DNA of 64,000 nt from Phymorhynchus buccinoides (Eukaryota; Mollusca; Gastropoda; Neogastropoda; Raphitomidae), in contig CM065711.1 in the NCBI GenBank assembly GCA_017654935.2, positions 26,012,058 through 26,076,057 of the forward strand, in the 5' to 3' direction. Numbering within the stretch: the stretch's first letter is position 1; each line of letters starts with the position of its first letter. The notes under the pieces were generated by a model, which saw only the letters and a list, made by a program, of their open reading frames with translations, ran no database searches and was not told where the DNA came from. This document shows positions 21,958 through 33,490 of this stretch, piece after piece. Made by a program: the position numbers and the translations under genes.

Positions 21958-23256
21958 CAGCCGAATCCGCTTATAAGAAACTCATCATTTATAAAAAAAA
22001 AACTCGCTTCTAATGAAGCAAAACAATTTCCCTGCCAAAACTTCTTCTTTCTTATCTATTATCAAAACTCAGATATAAGAAACTCGCTTATAAGAAAACT
22101 CGGTTATAATCAAGCAAATTCGTTCTCCCATCCGCGATGGAAACTTGGATATAAGAAAATTATGTCATACAAGAGAGTTGGTTTGCAGTTCATTTTCTTA
22201 TAAGCGAGTTCTATTTTCTTATAAGCGAATTACCATTGACAACATTTTCTTAAAGACCCACCAGATCACGTGTCAAAATCACGGGGTTCAACGTGTTATC
22301 CCTCTTAGAGCTGGTACAAAATCTTGTTTTGACCAGGTTTGACTCCCATACAAATGCCCCCCAAATTGAAAACGAACATCATTTTAAAGAGCAGCCTCAA
22401 TTTGAAGTTGGGGGAATTTGTATGTGGGTCACAGCTACCCAAAAAAAACAAGGGACTTAGTCGTGTTGGGTCAGTGTGTCTTTAAAAGTGAGTTGGACCT
22501 GAACTGAAAGGATGTTCCGAGAAAATTGAAGTCGTTCCAAAAAAGGGAAAGTTTACCTCATACCAGTTGCGTCACAGACAGTCTAAACAGTACAGGCACT
22601 TGATTTTATGACTAATTGAGTTGTTTTTGTTCCTTTATTCCATACTTTCCTTCAGTATTCTGTGCAAAATAAATGTTGAGCAGAAGAAAAAAATATGAGT
22701 GCCTGTACTTTTGTGTTGGTGGTAGAGAGACTGTCCATCCTTTTATTTTCAGCAGCAATGGCAGAGAGGAAAAGGCAATCCATTTCTTTAAGAAGATAAA
22801 TACAAATAACTGAATATGTGGACTAAAATCCACATAAACAAAAGCAAACGATCGATAAAAAGCTGCATCGGTGGACAGTAAATGGTAATAATTCAGTACA
22901 AGAAAGGTGAAGGGGTACGCATTTGATAACAGTAAAAAGAAAAAAACAAGCTTGTTTGTTTGAGTGGTTGTAGGCACCTTTAAATCTTCTTTTTAGTAGA
23001 CGATTTTGATTTTATGATGCAAGACATGCATCAAATTAGGAAAAAGGATTTTCTATTCGTTTTGTTTTTCTGTCATTTTCTTTTCTTTTCTTTTTCTTTT
23101 CTCTTTTCCCTTTTCCCCCATTCAATTTGTTTATAAGGGAAAAAAATTCAAAATGTTTTCTTACGTCCGAGTTTCGGATATAAGAAAACTTGGATATGTT
23201 AATAAGCAAGAAGCTAAATGATCTCCCTTCGATTTTCTTATAACCGAGTTTTGCTG
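21958..23256. mobile_element. TIR element D, about 1.3 kb, non-autonomous
   Basis: TA-flanked on both sides. The left end is CAGCCGAATCCGCTTATAAG and the right end inverted is CAGCAAAACTCGGTTATAAG. Internal blocks match 21750-21950. 22612-22977 has only a motif-free frame, and no transposase is visible. By its TA target and CAG.. termini it is probably in the Tc1-mariner/pogo group. Confidence 0.65.
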
Positions 23257-23422
23257 TATTTTGATTTTATGATGTAAAACATGAGTCATAGGTCGCAAGT
23301 TTCCTTAATTGTCCCATTGGCATTGTACAAACGATGAAATACAAAATTGTCTTCCACTGTGTAAAATAAGTTATACATCCAAATTAGAATATTGATTAAA
23401 AACAAGAAACAGAAATTTACAT

Positions 23423-23677
23423 TTAACCCTTTCACCGCCAATGTCACATTTTAGCACCACAATGATTTCATGCCCATGTCGACTAAAAGGCATCACAACC
23501 AGGGTCTGTTATCCAAAGAGCCTATTTTCATAATTTTGGGAGGTAAGGATAGTCCTTACTTTATACATTTCATAATGTCTTTCAATCCCCACTATTGCAG
23601 AAGATTTTTTTTCTCTACCCAGGTTAAGTTTAATGGATTTTATTTGCTGAAAAATGGCCTGGCTGCAAAAGGGTTAA
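23423..23677. mobile_element. piggyBac-type MITE (family C), copy 2
   Basis: Perfect TTAA on both sides (23423-23426 and 23674-23677), with terminal CCCTTTCACCGCCA on the left and the right end less well conserved. Its reverse complement aligns along its full length to 13965-14216. Confidence 0.85.
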
Positions 23678-24155
23678 AACAAATATGTTACTCTCACACC
23701 ACACCCAATCATTCATCTGCTCTCCGCTATCTTGCTCGCTCATCATGCAACTCACACCACGTCTGCCTTCATTTTTGTTTTTAATTTTCTGTTCTGTTCT
23801 TTCTTTTTTTCCTCCTTTTGTTTTGCATTTTTCCTTTTTTTTCATGCACCAAATTAGGTACCAAAAGCATCTCATTTTTCTCTCCGTTTTATGTTTCTGG
23901 TTTGTCTTTTATTTTTTTAATCTTTTTTTTTTTTTTTTTTTTTTTCTTTTTTTTTTGTTTTTTTTGTTTTTTTCTCTTTTATTTTTTTTTTTTTTTCCCC
24001 CCCCCCCCCCCCCCCAAAAACCCCCCCATTCAACTCGGTCTTATAAGAAAAAAAAATCAAAATGTTTTCTTATATCCGAAGAAAACCTTGGATATAAGAA
24101 AAAAATAAAAAAAAAATGATCTCCCTTCCATTTTCTTTTAACCAGGTTTTGCTGT
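23678..24155. repeat. Poly-T/poly-C tract and a right end of element D
   Basis: A 90-bp T-rich run at 23915-23998 is followed by 19 C at 23999-24016 (approximate), then CTTATAAG..GGTTTTGCTGTA, matching the right TIR of element D. Confidence 0.7.
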
Positions 24156-24179
24156 ATTCAGAACGGCTAGCACACTTTT

Positions 24180-24520
24180 TTTCTTCTTCTTCTTCGATCG
24201 TTCAGACAGTTGTCCTGTCATATGATTGCAGATGCATCATGCTGCCGTTATGCGCCTTACTAGAACTAAGAAATAGTTAGGCCCAGCATGTCCGTCTTCG
24301 GCTGGAGCAAAAAAATCTTTGTAAGAATGTCTAGAACAAAAGGCAGGAGAAACGGACCGGTAAGGCAGAAAGATAGTAGATTGGCCAGACAGTAAGCAAA
24401 GGGAAAAGGCAGAGTCAAAGAGAGTGACAGATTAGAGGAAGTTATAAGCACATAACTTCCAGAAGGCCGGGGAACTATTTTTTTTTACGAAAGGACCCCC
24501 CAGAATCCCCACAGGGGGAG
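24180..24520 (+). mobile_element. Repeat R1 copy
   Basis: CATCATGCTGCCGTTATGCG, AGCATGTCCGTCTTCGGCTG, GGCAGGAGAAACGGACC, GGGAAAAGGCAGAGTCAAAG, ACTTCCAGAAGGCCGGGGAA and CCCCACAGGGG occur in the order seen at 4375. Confidence 0.7.
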
Positions 24521-24529
24521 AAGCACACA

Positions 24530-24910
24530 TGACATTGTTTAGTCTTAGTATTTATTTTAAGTCCCATGCCCGTCATCCAGTGGCTTTGCTCCCATGCGGC
24601 CATTCCACGTCTCTACTCACAGCCACACTCTGGATTGTCAATCACGGATCATGAGACCAGCAGCCCTTAAGGAGCAACCAACGTGAGACAACCGCTAGAG
24701 GAGACACTGCGTGGCTGCTGAGTCACCTCGGTGGAGTTCGGAGGAGCCTGTTCAGAGTTTAATGCACGCAGGACACCGTCTACTAAGCCCCTCCGCTGAC
24801 GACAATATAGAGCTTAGTAGTGGAGTCAGCGTAGTGGTGAGGTCCTCCTCCGAGGACGCCACTGCATCCGTACAAGCACAGCTCCATTGAAGCTACCAAT
24901 TCTGTTGAAC
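24530..24910 (-). mobile_element. Unclassified repeat R2
   Basis: Its reverse complement aligns with 30640-30960: GAGGAGGACCTCACCAC against GAGGAGGACCTCACTCACGC, then GTCGTCAG..GGGGCTTAGTAG and TGAACAGGCTCC. No ORF of note; a possible retroelement tail. Confidence 0.65.
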
Positions 24911-25229
24911 CGAACGCACCAAGGGCACAAGCTAGGGTAGAAGTCAAAAGTGAGGCCACTACAAGAGCAGTGCATCTTCTTCTTCTCATCTTCTTCCAGT
25001 TGGATACGAATCGATTATCCTGCCCCGCGCTCACTGGTCTTCGAACTCAGACCATTAATAGCGCACAGGATTGCGTGCTATGTGAATTCGTGTCATCCAT
25101 CCCACCGGCACACCCACGACCTACTCGTACCGAATATCTGTAAGTTGTGGATGGGCTTTAACGTGTGCGGCAAGATCTTGTGCATGCGTTCGCAACATGT
25201 ACAGCTACAGAGTGTGGTACCTATTTTTT
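24911..25229. other. No recognised feature
   Basis: Mixed-composition sequence with an E. coli-like GC balance but no motif. It contains a TCTTCTTCTTC stretch at 24967. It may be the remainder of repeat R2. Confidence 0.35.
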
Positions 25230-25570
25230 TTCATAAAATGACTGACCCCCCCTATGGGGATATCAAGGATCTTTCAGTACAAATAGTTACCCCACCTTTT
25301 GGAAGTTCTGAGCTCGCAACTTCCTCTAATCTGCCACTCTCATTTGACTCTGCCTTTTCCTCTTCTTACTATCAATATCATCTACTATTTGTCTGCTTTG
25401 CTGGACCATTTTCCTGCTTTTCAAAAAAATCGCATCTTCCAAATACTTTTCTCAAATGAGCTCCTCCGAAATCAGAATGTGTCGGCTGAATGCAGCCGGG
25501 AGACCAGTGAAAACTGAAAACCAGACATGGCAGCATGACCTATTATAACCATATGGCCTGGGTACGCAGT
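25230..25570 (-). mobile_element. Repeat R1 copy, inverted
   Basis: CCCCCTATGGGGATATCAAG, ACCCCACCTTTTGGAAGTTC, TGACTCTGCCTTTTCC and GTGTCGGCTGAATGCAGCCG, then GACCAGTGAAAACTGAAAAC. This is the 3955 copy read backwards. Confidence 0.7.
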
Positions 25571-25799
25571 CAGAAGAAGAAAATAATAATGATTGATGAA
25601 GACGAATTTACAAATAGTAATTTTATCCACAACTCTAAACTCAAGTCATTTGGTTATTTAATAATCAATTGATTGATTACATTGTCAGACAGTTAGGAAA
25701 AGAGCACCCTAAAAAGAAGATCACTAAAGCTGAAAACACAGCATGCTGTGTTTCGGATTCACGGAACTGTAAGCAAGCAAGAACAGAGGGGGGGGGGGG

Positions 25800-25885
25800 A
25801 GTAACCGTGGTGTGGCTGCGAATTGGGATTCGGGATGAGCGGCGTCGGAGCAATGCCATTGTACGGCCCAGAAGATGGGATAGCA
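25800..25885 (+). repeat. Repeat R3 fragment
   Basis: GCTGCGAATTGGGATTCGGG..GAGCAATGCCATTGTACGGC recurs at 31007-31062. An 11-G run precedes it here, and a poly-A run follows the second copy, so it may be the end of a retroposed unit. Confidence 0.6.
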
Positions 25886-26765
25886 AATAAACAAAGGTGA
25901 AAAAACAAAGAAACTGAAAGCCAAGAAAAGGCATTATGATTGTGTCTTTAATCACAAAAGTTGAACCTAGCAATAGCCCCCAGGCCCTGTGCTGAATAGC
26001 CAAAACCACAGATCTCATATATCGATTGGTGTTGGTACAGGCTATGGTTGGGCTATAAGGCAAATAGGGGGTGCACGGATGAGCGATGCAGGATATGCAG
26101 GCCAGGGAATCAGATATGAGCGGAAAACCAGACAGTCTGTTCTGAGCTTTGTTAGTGTGTACTTGTTATATAGCTATTATTAGGGAAAAACCCTATCTAT
26201 ACATCGAACGCGGGTCGCGAAAGGGTCCGACAGTTGCTGTCTCGCGCTACAGAGAAAAAGGTAGAAATAAAGAGTTGTGGCACACGAGGAGAGAGGCAGA
26301 ATGAAGCCATGCGGCTCTACTCGGTCCTTTTATATCCCAGAGTTCAAATTATTTATGGTATTCAGTTCTTGTTTTTTTTGTGTGTTTGTTACACATGTTG
26401 TGTTTCTATAAGCCTGCCTTTAAACATATCATTCACTCAATCATACTTTTAAAAAAATAATAATTTAAAAAAACGTACATCGATACATCCCTTTTTCCAG
26501 TCTCTGCCCCGTCTGACACGGTCGCCCACCTTTATGACAGCAGCAAACTCTGGCCCGTCAACAATGACCCCTCTAGGTATTCCTGGAAAACAAATCACCG
26601 TGTCTTTTGCTAATTCTACAGTTACTCATGTTATTTTTTATTTTATTTTTGGTTATTGTTCCCTGGCTTAACAACTCCATGGATCATCCCAAAATAGTCA
26701 CATAGCTTCACGTTGAGCACTATGGTACAAACGCAACAGAGTATGGGAATGAGACCATCTGAGTG
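25886..26765. other. No recognised gene
   Basis: AT-rich with scattered short frames. I see no domain, RNA gene or tandem array. Confidence 0.4.
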
Positions 26766-26769
26766 TTTC

Positions 26770-27480
26770 TGCCTGTTCGGGTTCGGCTGGTCACCTTGCA
26801 TTAATTAACAGTGAGTCAGCAGACATTAGAGCCAATACTGTTCAGTTCAAACCATATGTCAGGTACCTCGGGGTAACGATTGACAAGACTCTGTCCATGC
26901 ATGACCACATCAGCAGCATTAGTCGCTCTTGTTTCTTTGAGCTCAGAAGTATCGCATCCATTCGGCCTTTTCTTTCAGCTAAAGAATGCAAGCGCCTTGT
27001 TGCAGCTTTCATTTCTTCAAGTCTACATTTCTGCAATTCCATTCTCTTTGGCCTTCCTACAGAAGAAATTACTCGCCTACTAGGCGTAGGTTCAAACACA
27101 ATGCAGCCCAACCTCATACTGCGTAAGCACAATCGTGATTCACGTCACGCCACGTCTGATGGAGCTCCATTGGCCTCCTGTGCAGTTCCGCCTTCAGTAT
27201 AAGCCTGGTTGTTCTATCCTTCCGTCACTTTGAACAGACTCTTACGCCTTACCTCGCCAGAGCTCTCTCCTCACACCTATATTCCTTCCTGTTCACTCAA
27301 GTCCTCAAACACAAAAATTCCGAAAGTACAAAAAACAAATCTAAAAATAATTTGGCGACCGCAGTTTCAGTTTCGGTGCCCCTGCTGTCTGGAATTCCCT
27401 CCCAGTCGATCTTCGACATGAACCAACTATCTCTACTTTCAAAGCTTTTTGAATCTCAAGGCACATCTAAACTTCGAACA
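26770..27480 (+). pseudogene. L2-type LINE, C-terminal part of ORF2
   Basis: Encodes VRYLGVTIDKTLSMHDHISS, RSCFFELRSIASIRPFLSAK and a FCNSILFGLP phrase, the post-RT region of L2-clade ORF2 (canonical DYCNSLLYGLP). Frameshifts follow, then PLLSGIPSQSIFDMNQLSL and a KAF..LKTHLF-like end. It is 5'-truncated and inactive. Confidence 0.85.
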
Positions 27481-28585
27481 GTCTGCATTCGCGTTTAAAC
27501 TGTGTAAATCTTTTTCCTTCTTGATCTATTATGTCCCTTGGGTGAATGATGGGTTAAGTTCGATAATGTTGTTGTGGTTCGAATCTGCGGGCTGCTAAGA
27601 CAGGTGATATGGGAAGCGCCTTTTACTGCTTTGTTTTGTTGACGTTGACTAAACACAATTATAGGAAAGGCGGCTATACGAATTGACTAACGCAACTCCT
27701 ATTTATATATATATGTTAGCGTAAAAGAAGTCCGGATCCGTATTTTGATTACCCAGGCCATTGTGAGCATGCCACACACCAGCGTCTTCGGCCCATGATG
27801 ATGTTGAGACTGATGATGATTATGCTATGGAGCCCTGTCAGGAACAGTCCTAACAAACTAAGACATATCCCACTGCGACCCCAGACCATTCAGTCAGATA
27901 GCAACATTTGGAAAATCTAGCACTTTGCCACGCATCTAGGCTACGGTGTCCAACGTGGATGACAAAGTCGTCTCATTGCCTCACGCGGTTTTCGTATCTT
28001 TGGCTGACTAGACAGACACTATAGCAACTAAACAGCATTTGTGTCCAAGAAAACGTCGTATGATTGTCTAGTCACAAGATGGGCACCTGGATCATCTTAA
28101 ATAAGGATCCCAATTTCCAGACAACACCAGATCATGGCTGGCATTCTATAAAATACACAAGAAAGAATATGTGTAACATACAAAGTCGATACCTGGTAAA
28201 TTGTATAGACCTTGTTTTACCCGGTTCATGAAGCTAAGTCTTTGTTTTCCTTTCTATCACCTCATCTTGTTCTCGCTTAAACGTAGGTTCTAGTGTTATG
28301 CTTCTTGTTAAGTCTGTGTTTAGATAGTCGAGTTCCTTGTATGACAGCAGTAATTCACGTAAGTATAATCTAGAGTGTCGGATCATTATATACTAAAATG
28401 TAACGAGTAACAACACAAACACAAAAAGTAACAGGAGAACCGAGACGAGAGGAGAGATGAGACGGAGAGTTTTTGACTCAGAGAGAGGACCACGGAGAAG
28501 CCAGAGAGAGGTAGTTGAAGAGAGGAGAGAGCTGACGAGAGAGTATGCAGGGACGAGAGAGAGAGAGAGAGAGAATTCGGTGGAA
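27481..28585. other. LINE 3' UTR debris and unique sequence
   Basis: 27770-27850 carries GATGATGTTGAGACTGATGA and GCTATGGAGCCCTGTCAGGA, the reverse of the SINE tail at 30520-30590. 28380-28585 is purine-rich with GAGAGA runs leading into the 47-bp array. No gene was seen. Confidence 0.45.
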
Positions 28586-28589
28586 TTGT

Positions 28590-30235
28590 CAGCGGCAGGG
28601 AATTGCTGAAGGAGAATTGTCGTCGTGGGAAGTTGTCAGTACCAGGGAATTGTTGAAGGAGAATTGTCGTTGTGGGAAGTTTAAATGTCAGATTAACAGG
28701 GAATTGTTGAAGGAGAATTGTCATCATGGGAAGTTGTAGACAGTACCAGGGCAAGTAATTGCTGAAGGAGAATTTGTCATCACGTGGGAAGGTAAATGTC
28801 AGTACCAGGGAATTGTTGAAGGAGAATTGTCGTCGTGTGGGAAGTAAATGTCTCGTAGTACCAGGGTGACTTGTTGAAGGAGAAATGTCGTCGATGGGAA
28901 GTTGTCAACGTTTAGTACCAGGGAATTCATGTTAAGAGATCAATCGTCGTCGTCCGAAGTTGGGAAGTTAGTCAGTACCAGGGGAATTGTTGAAGGAGAA
29001 TTGTCGATCGTGGGAAGTTGCTCCAGTACCAGGGTGAATTGTTGAACGGAGAATCTGGTCGTACGGTGAATTGACTTCAGCGGCAGGGAATGTGCTGAAG
29101 GAGGGGAATTGTCGTCGTGGGGAAGTTGTCAGTACCTGGGAATTGGGAATTGCTGAACGAGAATTGATGATTGTGGGAAGTAAATGTCAGTACCAGGGAA
29201 TTGTTAGATGTTAAAGGAGAAATTCGTCATCGTGGCGACAGTTGACATGTCAGTACCAGGGAATTGTTGAAGGAGAATTGTCGTCGTGGGAAGTAAATGT
29301 CAGTACCAGGGAATTGTTGAAGGATCAACATGGAGAATTGTCATCGTGGGAAGTTTGTCAGTACCAGGGAATTGTTGAAGGGAGAATTGTCGTTGTGGGA
29401 AGTTGTCAGTACCAGGGAATTGTTAAAGGAGAATTGTCGTCGTGGGAAGTTGTTGTCAGTACCAGGGAATTGTTGAAGGAGAATTGTCATCGTGGGAAGT
29501 TGTCAGAGTTACCAGGGAATTGTTGAAGGAGAATTGTCGTCGTGGGAAGTTGTCAGTACCAGGGAATTGTTGAAGGAGAATTTGTCGTTCGTGGGAAGTT
29601 GTCAGTACCAGGGAATTGTTGAAGGAGAATTGTCGTCGTGGGAAGTGGAAATGTCAGTACCAGGGAATTGTTGAAGGAGAATTGTCGTCGTGGGAAGTTG
29701 TCAGTACCAGGGAATTGTTGAAGGAGAATTGTCGTCGTGGGAAGTTGTCAGTACCAGGGAATTGCTGAAGGAGAATTGTCGTCGTGGGAAGTTGTCAGTA
29801 CCAGGGAATTGTTGAAGGAGAATTGTCGTCGTGGGAAGTTGTCAGTACCAGGGAATTGCTGAACGAGAATTGTCGTTGTGGGAAGTAAATGTCAGTACCA
29901 GGGAATTGTTGAAGGAGAATTGTCGTCATGGGAAGTTGTCAGTACCAGGGAATTGCTGAACGAGAATTGTCATCGTGGGAAGTTGTCAGCAGCGGGGAAT
30001 TGCTGAAGAAGAATTGTCGTCGTGGGAAGTTGTCAGCAGCAAGGAATTGCTGACGGATCAACGTGGAGAATTGTCGTCATGGGGAGTGGTCAGTACCAGG
30101 GAATTGTTGAAGGATCAACATGGAGAATTGTCATCGTGGGGAGTGGTCAGTACCAGGGAATTGTCTTGCAGGGAATTGTGCGTGGGAAATTGTCATGACG
30201 GGGAACTGCCTCGTGGGGAAGTGTCATGGAAGTGA
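28590..30235. repeat. Tandem array, about 47-bp unit, roughly 30 copies
   Basis: Unit phrases are CAGTACCAGGGAATTGTTGA and AGGAGAATTGTCGTCGTGGG, followed by AAGTTGT. The first 650 bp are scattered with small indels; units from 29250 on are cleaner. Some units carry a GATCAACATGG insertion. Confidence 0.95.
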
Positions 30236-30248
30236 ACCCTGACAGATA

Positions 30249-30600
30249 GACACTGCAGAGAGAAGAATGGTGTAGTGGTTAGCGTCGCGGACTACTGGCT
30301 GGGAGGTCTTGGGTTCGAATCCCATCAGAGGCAAGTGTTTTTTCGGTCCTTACCCAGAGTGAGTGGCTATGGGCTCAATGGGAAGACTGAAACCACACAG
30401 TCGAGCTTCATCCGCTTAACGGATGCAATTCTGAGAGTGTTGCTCTAATTGCAAGACAAACACTGCAGGTGTCTGTAGTTCTCTGGCCTGGTTGACGCCG
30501 GGATATCATTATGACAGGAAGCGTAGAATACAGCCCTGTCATGCAGTCTCAGACCGATACGGAACTCCATAGCATCATCCTCATCATCGTCACATCATCG
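30249..30600 (+). mobile_element. tRNA-headed SINE
   Basis: GGTGTAGTGGTTAGCGTC and CTTGGGTTCGAATCCCATC give A- and B-box-like pol III promoter parts. The body continues (GCTCAATGGGAAGACTGAAA, AAGACAAACACTGCAGGTGT) and ends ACGGAACTCCATAGCATCATC plus a (CATCATCAT)-like tail. The head sequence is shared with the array at 31985-33490. Confidence 0.8.
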
Positions 30601-30639
30601 GCCTCATTTTTCCATCAATCATTAAATTAAAAAATGTCT

Positions 30640-30960
30640 CAAATTCTGTGGCTTTGCATGCCCTGCTCTCATGGTGACCTCAGTTTCGGTTTCCAATCCA
30701 GTCTATGCCTTGGTGCATTTTCGGGTCAAAGTCATGGGGATCAGTGTGTTTTGGGGGGAGCTGTCAAGTGGACGGTCATGGTGGCACCCTCGGAAGAGGA
30801 GGACCTCACTCACGCTGGCTCCGCGACTAAGAGAATAGTGTCGTCAGTAGGGGGCTTAGTAGGTGGTGTCCTGAACAGGCTCCACTGAACTCCACCGAAG
30901 TGAATCTCAGCAGAAGTGTGTCAGTGTATCCTTGGTTGGTTGCCACCTGACGGCCTAACA
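30640..30960 (+). mobile_element. Repeat R2, second copy
   Basis: Inverse of 24530-24910, from GCCTTGGTGCATTTTCGGGTC to GGTTGGTTGCCACCTGACGG. Its short frame is shared with the other copy but has no motif. Confidence 0.6.
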
Positions 30961-31097
30961 TAGAGGTCTCGGATTATGTGACTTGAACAAACCCGGGTGT
31001 AGCTGCGAATTGGGATTCGGAACGAGCGGCGTGAGAGCAATGCCACTGTACGGCCCCAGAAGACAAGAAAAAAAAAAAAAAGAATGGCCAGGTTTTA

Positions 31098-31985
31098 TGC
31101 CCAACCTTAGCTGGCCAAACGGTTGCTCGGCGAACTGAAATGCTCAGTCGAACCGGGTTTTCCCCTAATAGCCCGAGAAAATGCTCGCCGAACAGCAGTT
31201 CGGCCCGAATCTTGTTCACATCTCGTGTTCTGGGAACAAGTTGTTCGCCGAACGAAATGAGAACTCTTCATACGTGAAGGAAGAAAGTTGTCAAGCTAAA
31301 TGTGAACTCTTCATACTTGAAGGGAAAACAATTGTCGCTGATCTTTAATTTTTAGATCAGTGATCCAAAACATGCCTTTGTTTTTTCTTCTGATTTTCTT
31401 TTTTTTTCTTCCGTGAGATGTTAGCCTAGAGCATAATGCAAAGATGGTAGTTTTGTCACCCTCGTCATGTTTACGAACCTCAATCTCAAAGTCTGCTTCT
31501 TTCAGTTTTGTGAACAAGAGAGTTGGATCACTCGATCAGCACGAACTGATTATATCAAAGGCCTATCATCATATCTCATCATTTAATAGATTTATTATAT
31601 GAAAATAATTCAATACTATTACTACCCCTTTTGAAAAATAATAAACAAAATGTTACTTCTCGGTTATTTTCTTTCTATAGACGAGATGCAGAAATTTAAG
31701 GGGGTGAGGGGATTTAATCTAGGCTTAGGCCTACATGTTTACCGAAGTAGGCCTTTTGAGCCTCGCTATGACGTTGGGGTCAAAGGTACACTTCTGCACA
31801 GTTCGGTTCGGGTCAGATTAAGGAACAAACCCACTGTTCGGCGAGGAAAAAAAAAATTGAATCTTTTTTTTTGTTCGGGAATCATGCAGTGGGGGCGAGA
31901 AAATGAAAAGAGCACTAATTGGCTTTTCTCGTTTCGGTCGAGCACCCGTTCGCCCGAAAGAGATTCGGCCAGTTAAGGTTGGGCT
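31098..31985. mobile_element. Non-autonomous TIR element E, about 0.89 kb
   Basis: Left end GCCCAACCTTAGCTGGCC; right end inverted GCCCAACCTTAACTGGCC. The interior has repeated GTTCGGCGAA/TTCGCCGAAC motifs. A phrase of the neighbouring array (AGAATGGCCAGGTT) lies just left of the element and ACTTACCACAAAG lies just right, so it landed inside an array unit. The target duplication (perhaps TTA) is not resolved. No transposase frame is visible. Confidence 0.75.
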
Positions 31986-33490
31986 TTACTTACCACAAAG
32001 AAGACACTGCAGAGAGAAGAATGGCCAGGTTACTTACCACAAAGAAGAGAGAAGAATGGCCAGGTTACTTACCACAAAGAAGACAGGAGAGAAGAATGGC
32101 CAGGTTACTTACCACAAAGAAGACACTGCAGAGAGAAGAATGGCCAGGTTACTTACCACAAAGAAGACACTGCAGAGAGAAGAATGGCCAGGTTACTTAC
32201 CACAAGAAGACACTGCAGAGAGAAGAATGGCCAGGTTACTTACCACAAAGAAGACAGTACAGAGAGAAGAATGGCCAGGTTACTCACCACAAAGAAGAGA
32301 GAAGAATGGCCAGGTTACTTACCACAAAGAAGACACTACAGAGAGAAGAATGGCCAGGTTACTTACCACATGAAGACACTGCAGAGAGAAGAATGGCCAG
32401 GTTACTTACCACAAAGAAGACAGTACAGAGAGAAGAATGGCCAGGTTACTTACCACAAAGAAGACAGTACAGAGAGAAGAATGGCCAGGTTACTCACCAC
32501 AAAGAAGAGAGAAGAATGGCCAGGTTACTTACCACAAAGAAGAGAGAAGAATGGCCAGGTTACTTACCACAACGAAGAGAGAAGAATGGCCAGGTTACTC
32601 ACCACAAAGAAGAGAGAAGAATGGCCAGGTTACTCACCACAAAGAAGAGAGAAGAATGGCCAGGTTACTCACCACAAAGAAGAGAGAAGAATGGCCAGGT
32701 TACTCACCACAAAGAAGAGAGAAGAATGGCCAGGTTACTCACCACAATGAAGAGAGAAGAATGGCCAGGTTACTCACCACAACGAAGAGAGAAGAATGGC
32801 CAGGTTACTTACCACAAAGAAGGGAGAAGAATGGCCAGGTTACTCACCACAAAGAAGAGAGAAGAATGGCCAGGTTACTTACCACAAAGAAGAGAGAAGA
32901 ATGGCCAGGTTACTTACCACAAAGAAGACTGAGAAGATGGAATGGCCAGGTTACTCACCACAAAGAAGACCCCCCGAGAAGAATGGCCAGGTTACTTACC
33001 ACAAAGAAGAGAGAAGAATGGCCAGGTTACTTACCACAAAGAAGGGAGAAGAATGGCCAGGTTACTTACCACATGAAGACACTGCAGAGAGAAGAATGGC
33101 CAGGTTACTCACCACAAAGAAGAGAGAAGAATGGCCAGGTTACTCCACCACCACAGAGACAAACCTGCGAACCAGGAAGAGAGAAGAATGGCCAGGTTAC
33201 TTACCACAAAGAAGAGAGAAGAATGGCCAGGTTACTTACCACAAAGAAGAGAGAAGAATGGCCAGGTTACTTACCACAACGAAGAGAGAAGAATGGCCAG
33301 GTTACTTACCACAGTGAAGACACTGCAGAGAGAAGAATGGCCAGGTTACTTACCACAAAGAAGAGAGAAGAATGGCCAGGTTACTCACCACAAAGAAGAT
33401 GAGAAGAATGGCCAGGTTACTTACCACATAAGAAGACACTGCAGAGAGAAGAATGGCCAGGTTACTTACCACAAAGAAGACACCTGTAGC
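31985..33490. repeat. Tandem array, 33-45-bp units, about 40 copies
   Basis: Core phrase GAAGAATGGCCAGGTTACTT, then ACCACAAAGAAGAGA. Long units add CACTGCAGA or CAGTACAGA. All three plus frames stay open and give REEWPGYLPQR-like repeats, which I treat as artefacts. Read on the minus strand each unit holds GTGGTAAGTAACC, a donor-like word. Confidence 0.95.

Noticed and set aside
28590..30235. Possible CRISPR-like array
   Set aside because: The direct repeats have no unique spacers, and the genome is eukaryotic.
30264..30332. A genuine tRNA gene at the SINE head (also 2675 and 19930)
   Set aside because: B box is good, but no full cloverleaf is apparent and each is followed by a SINE body.
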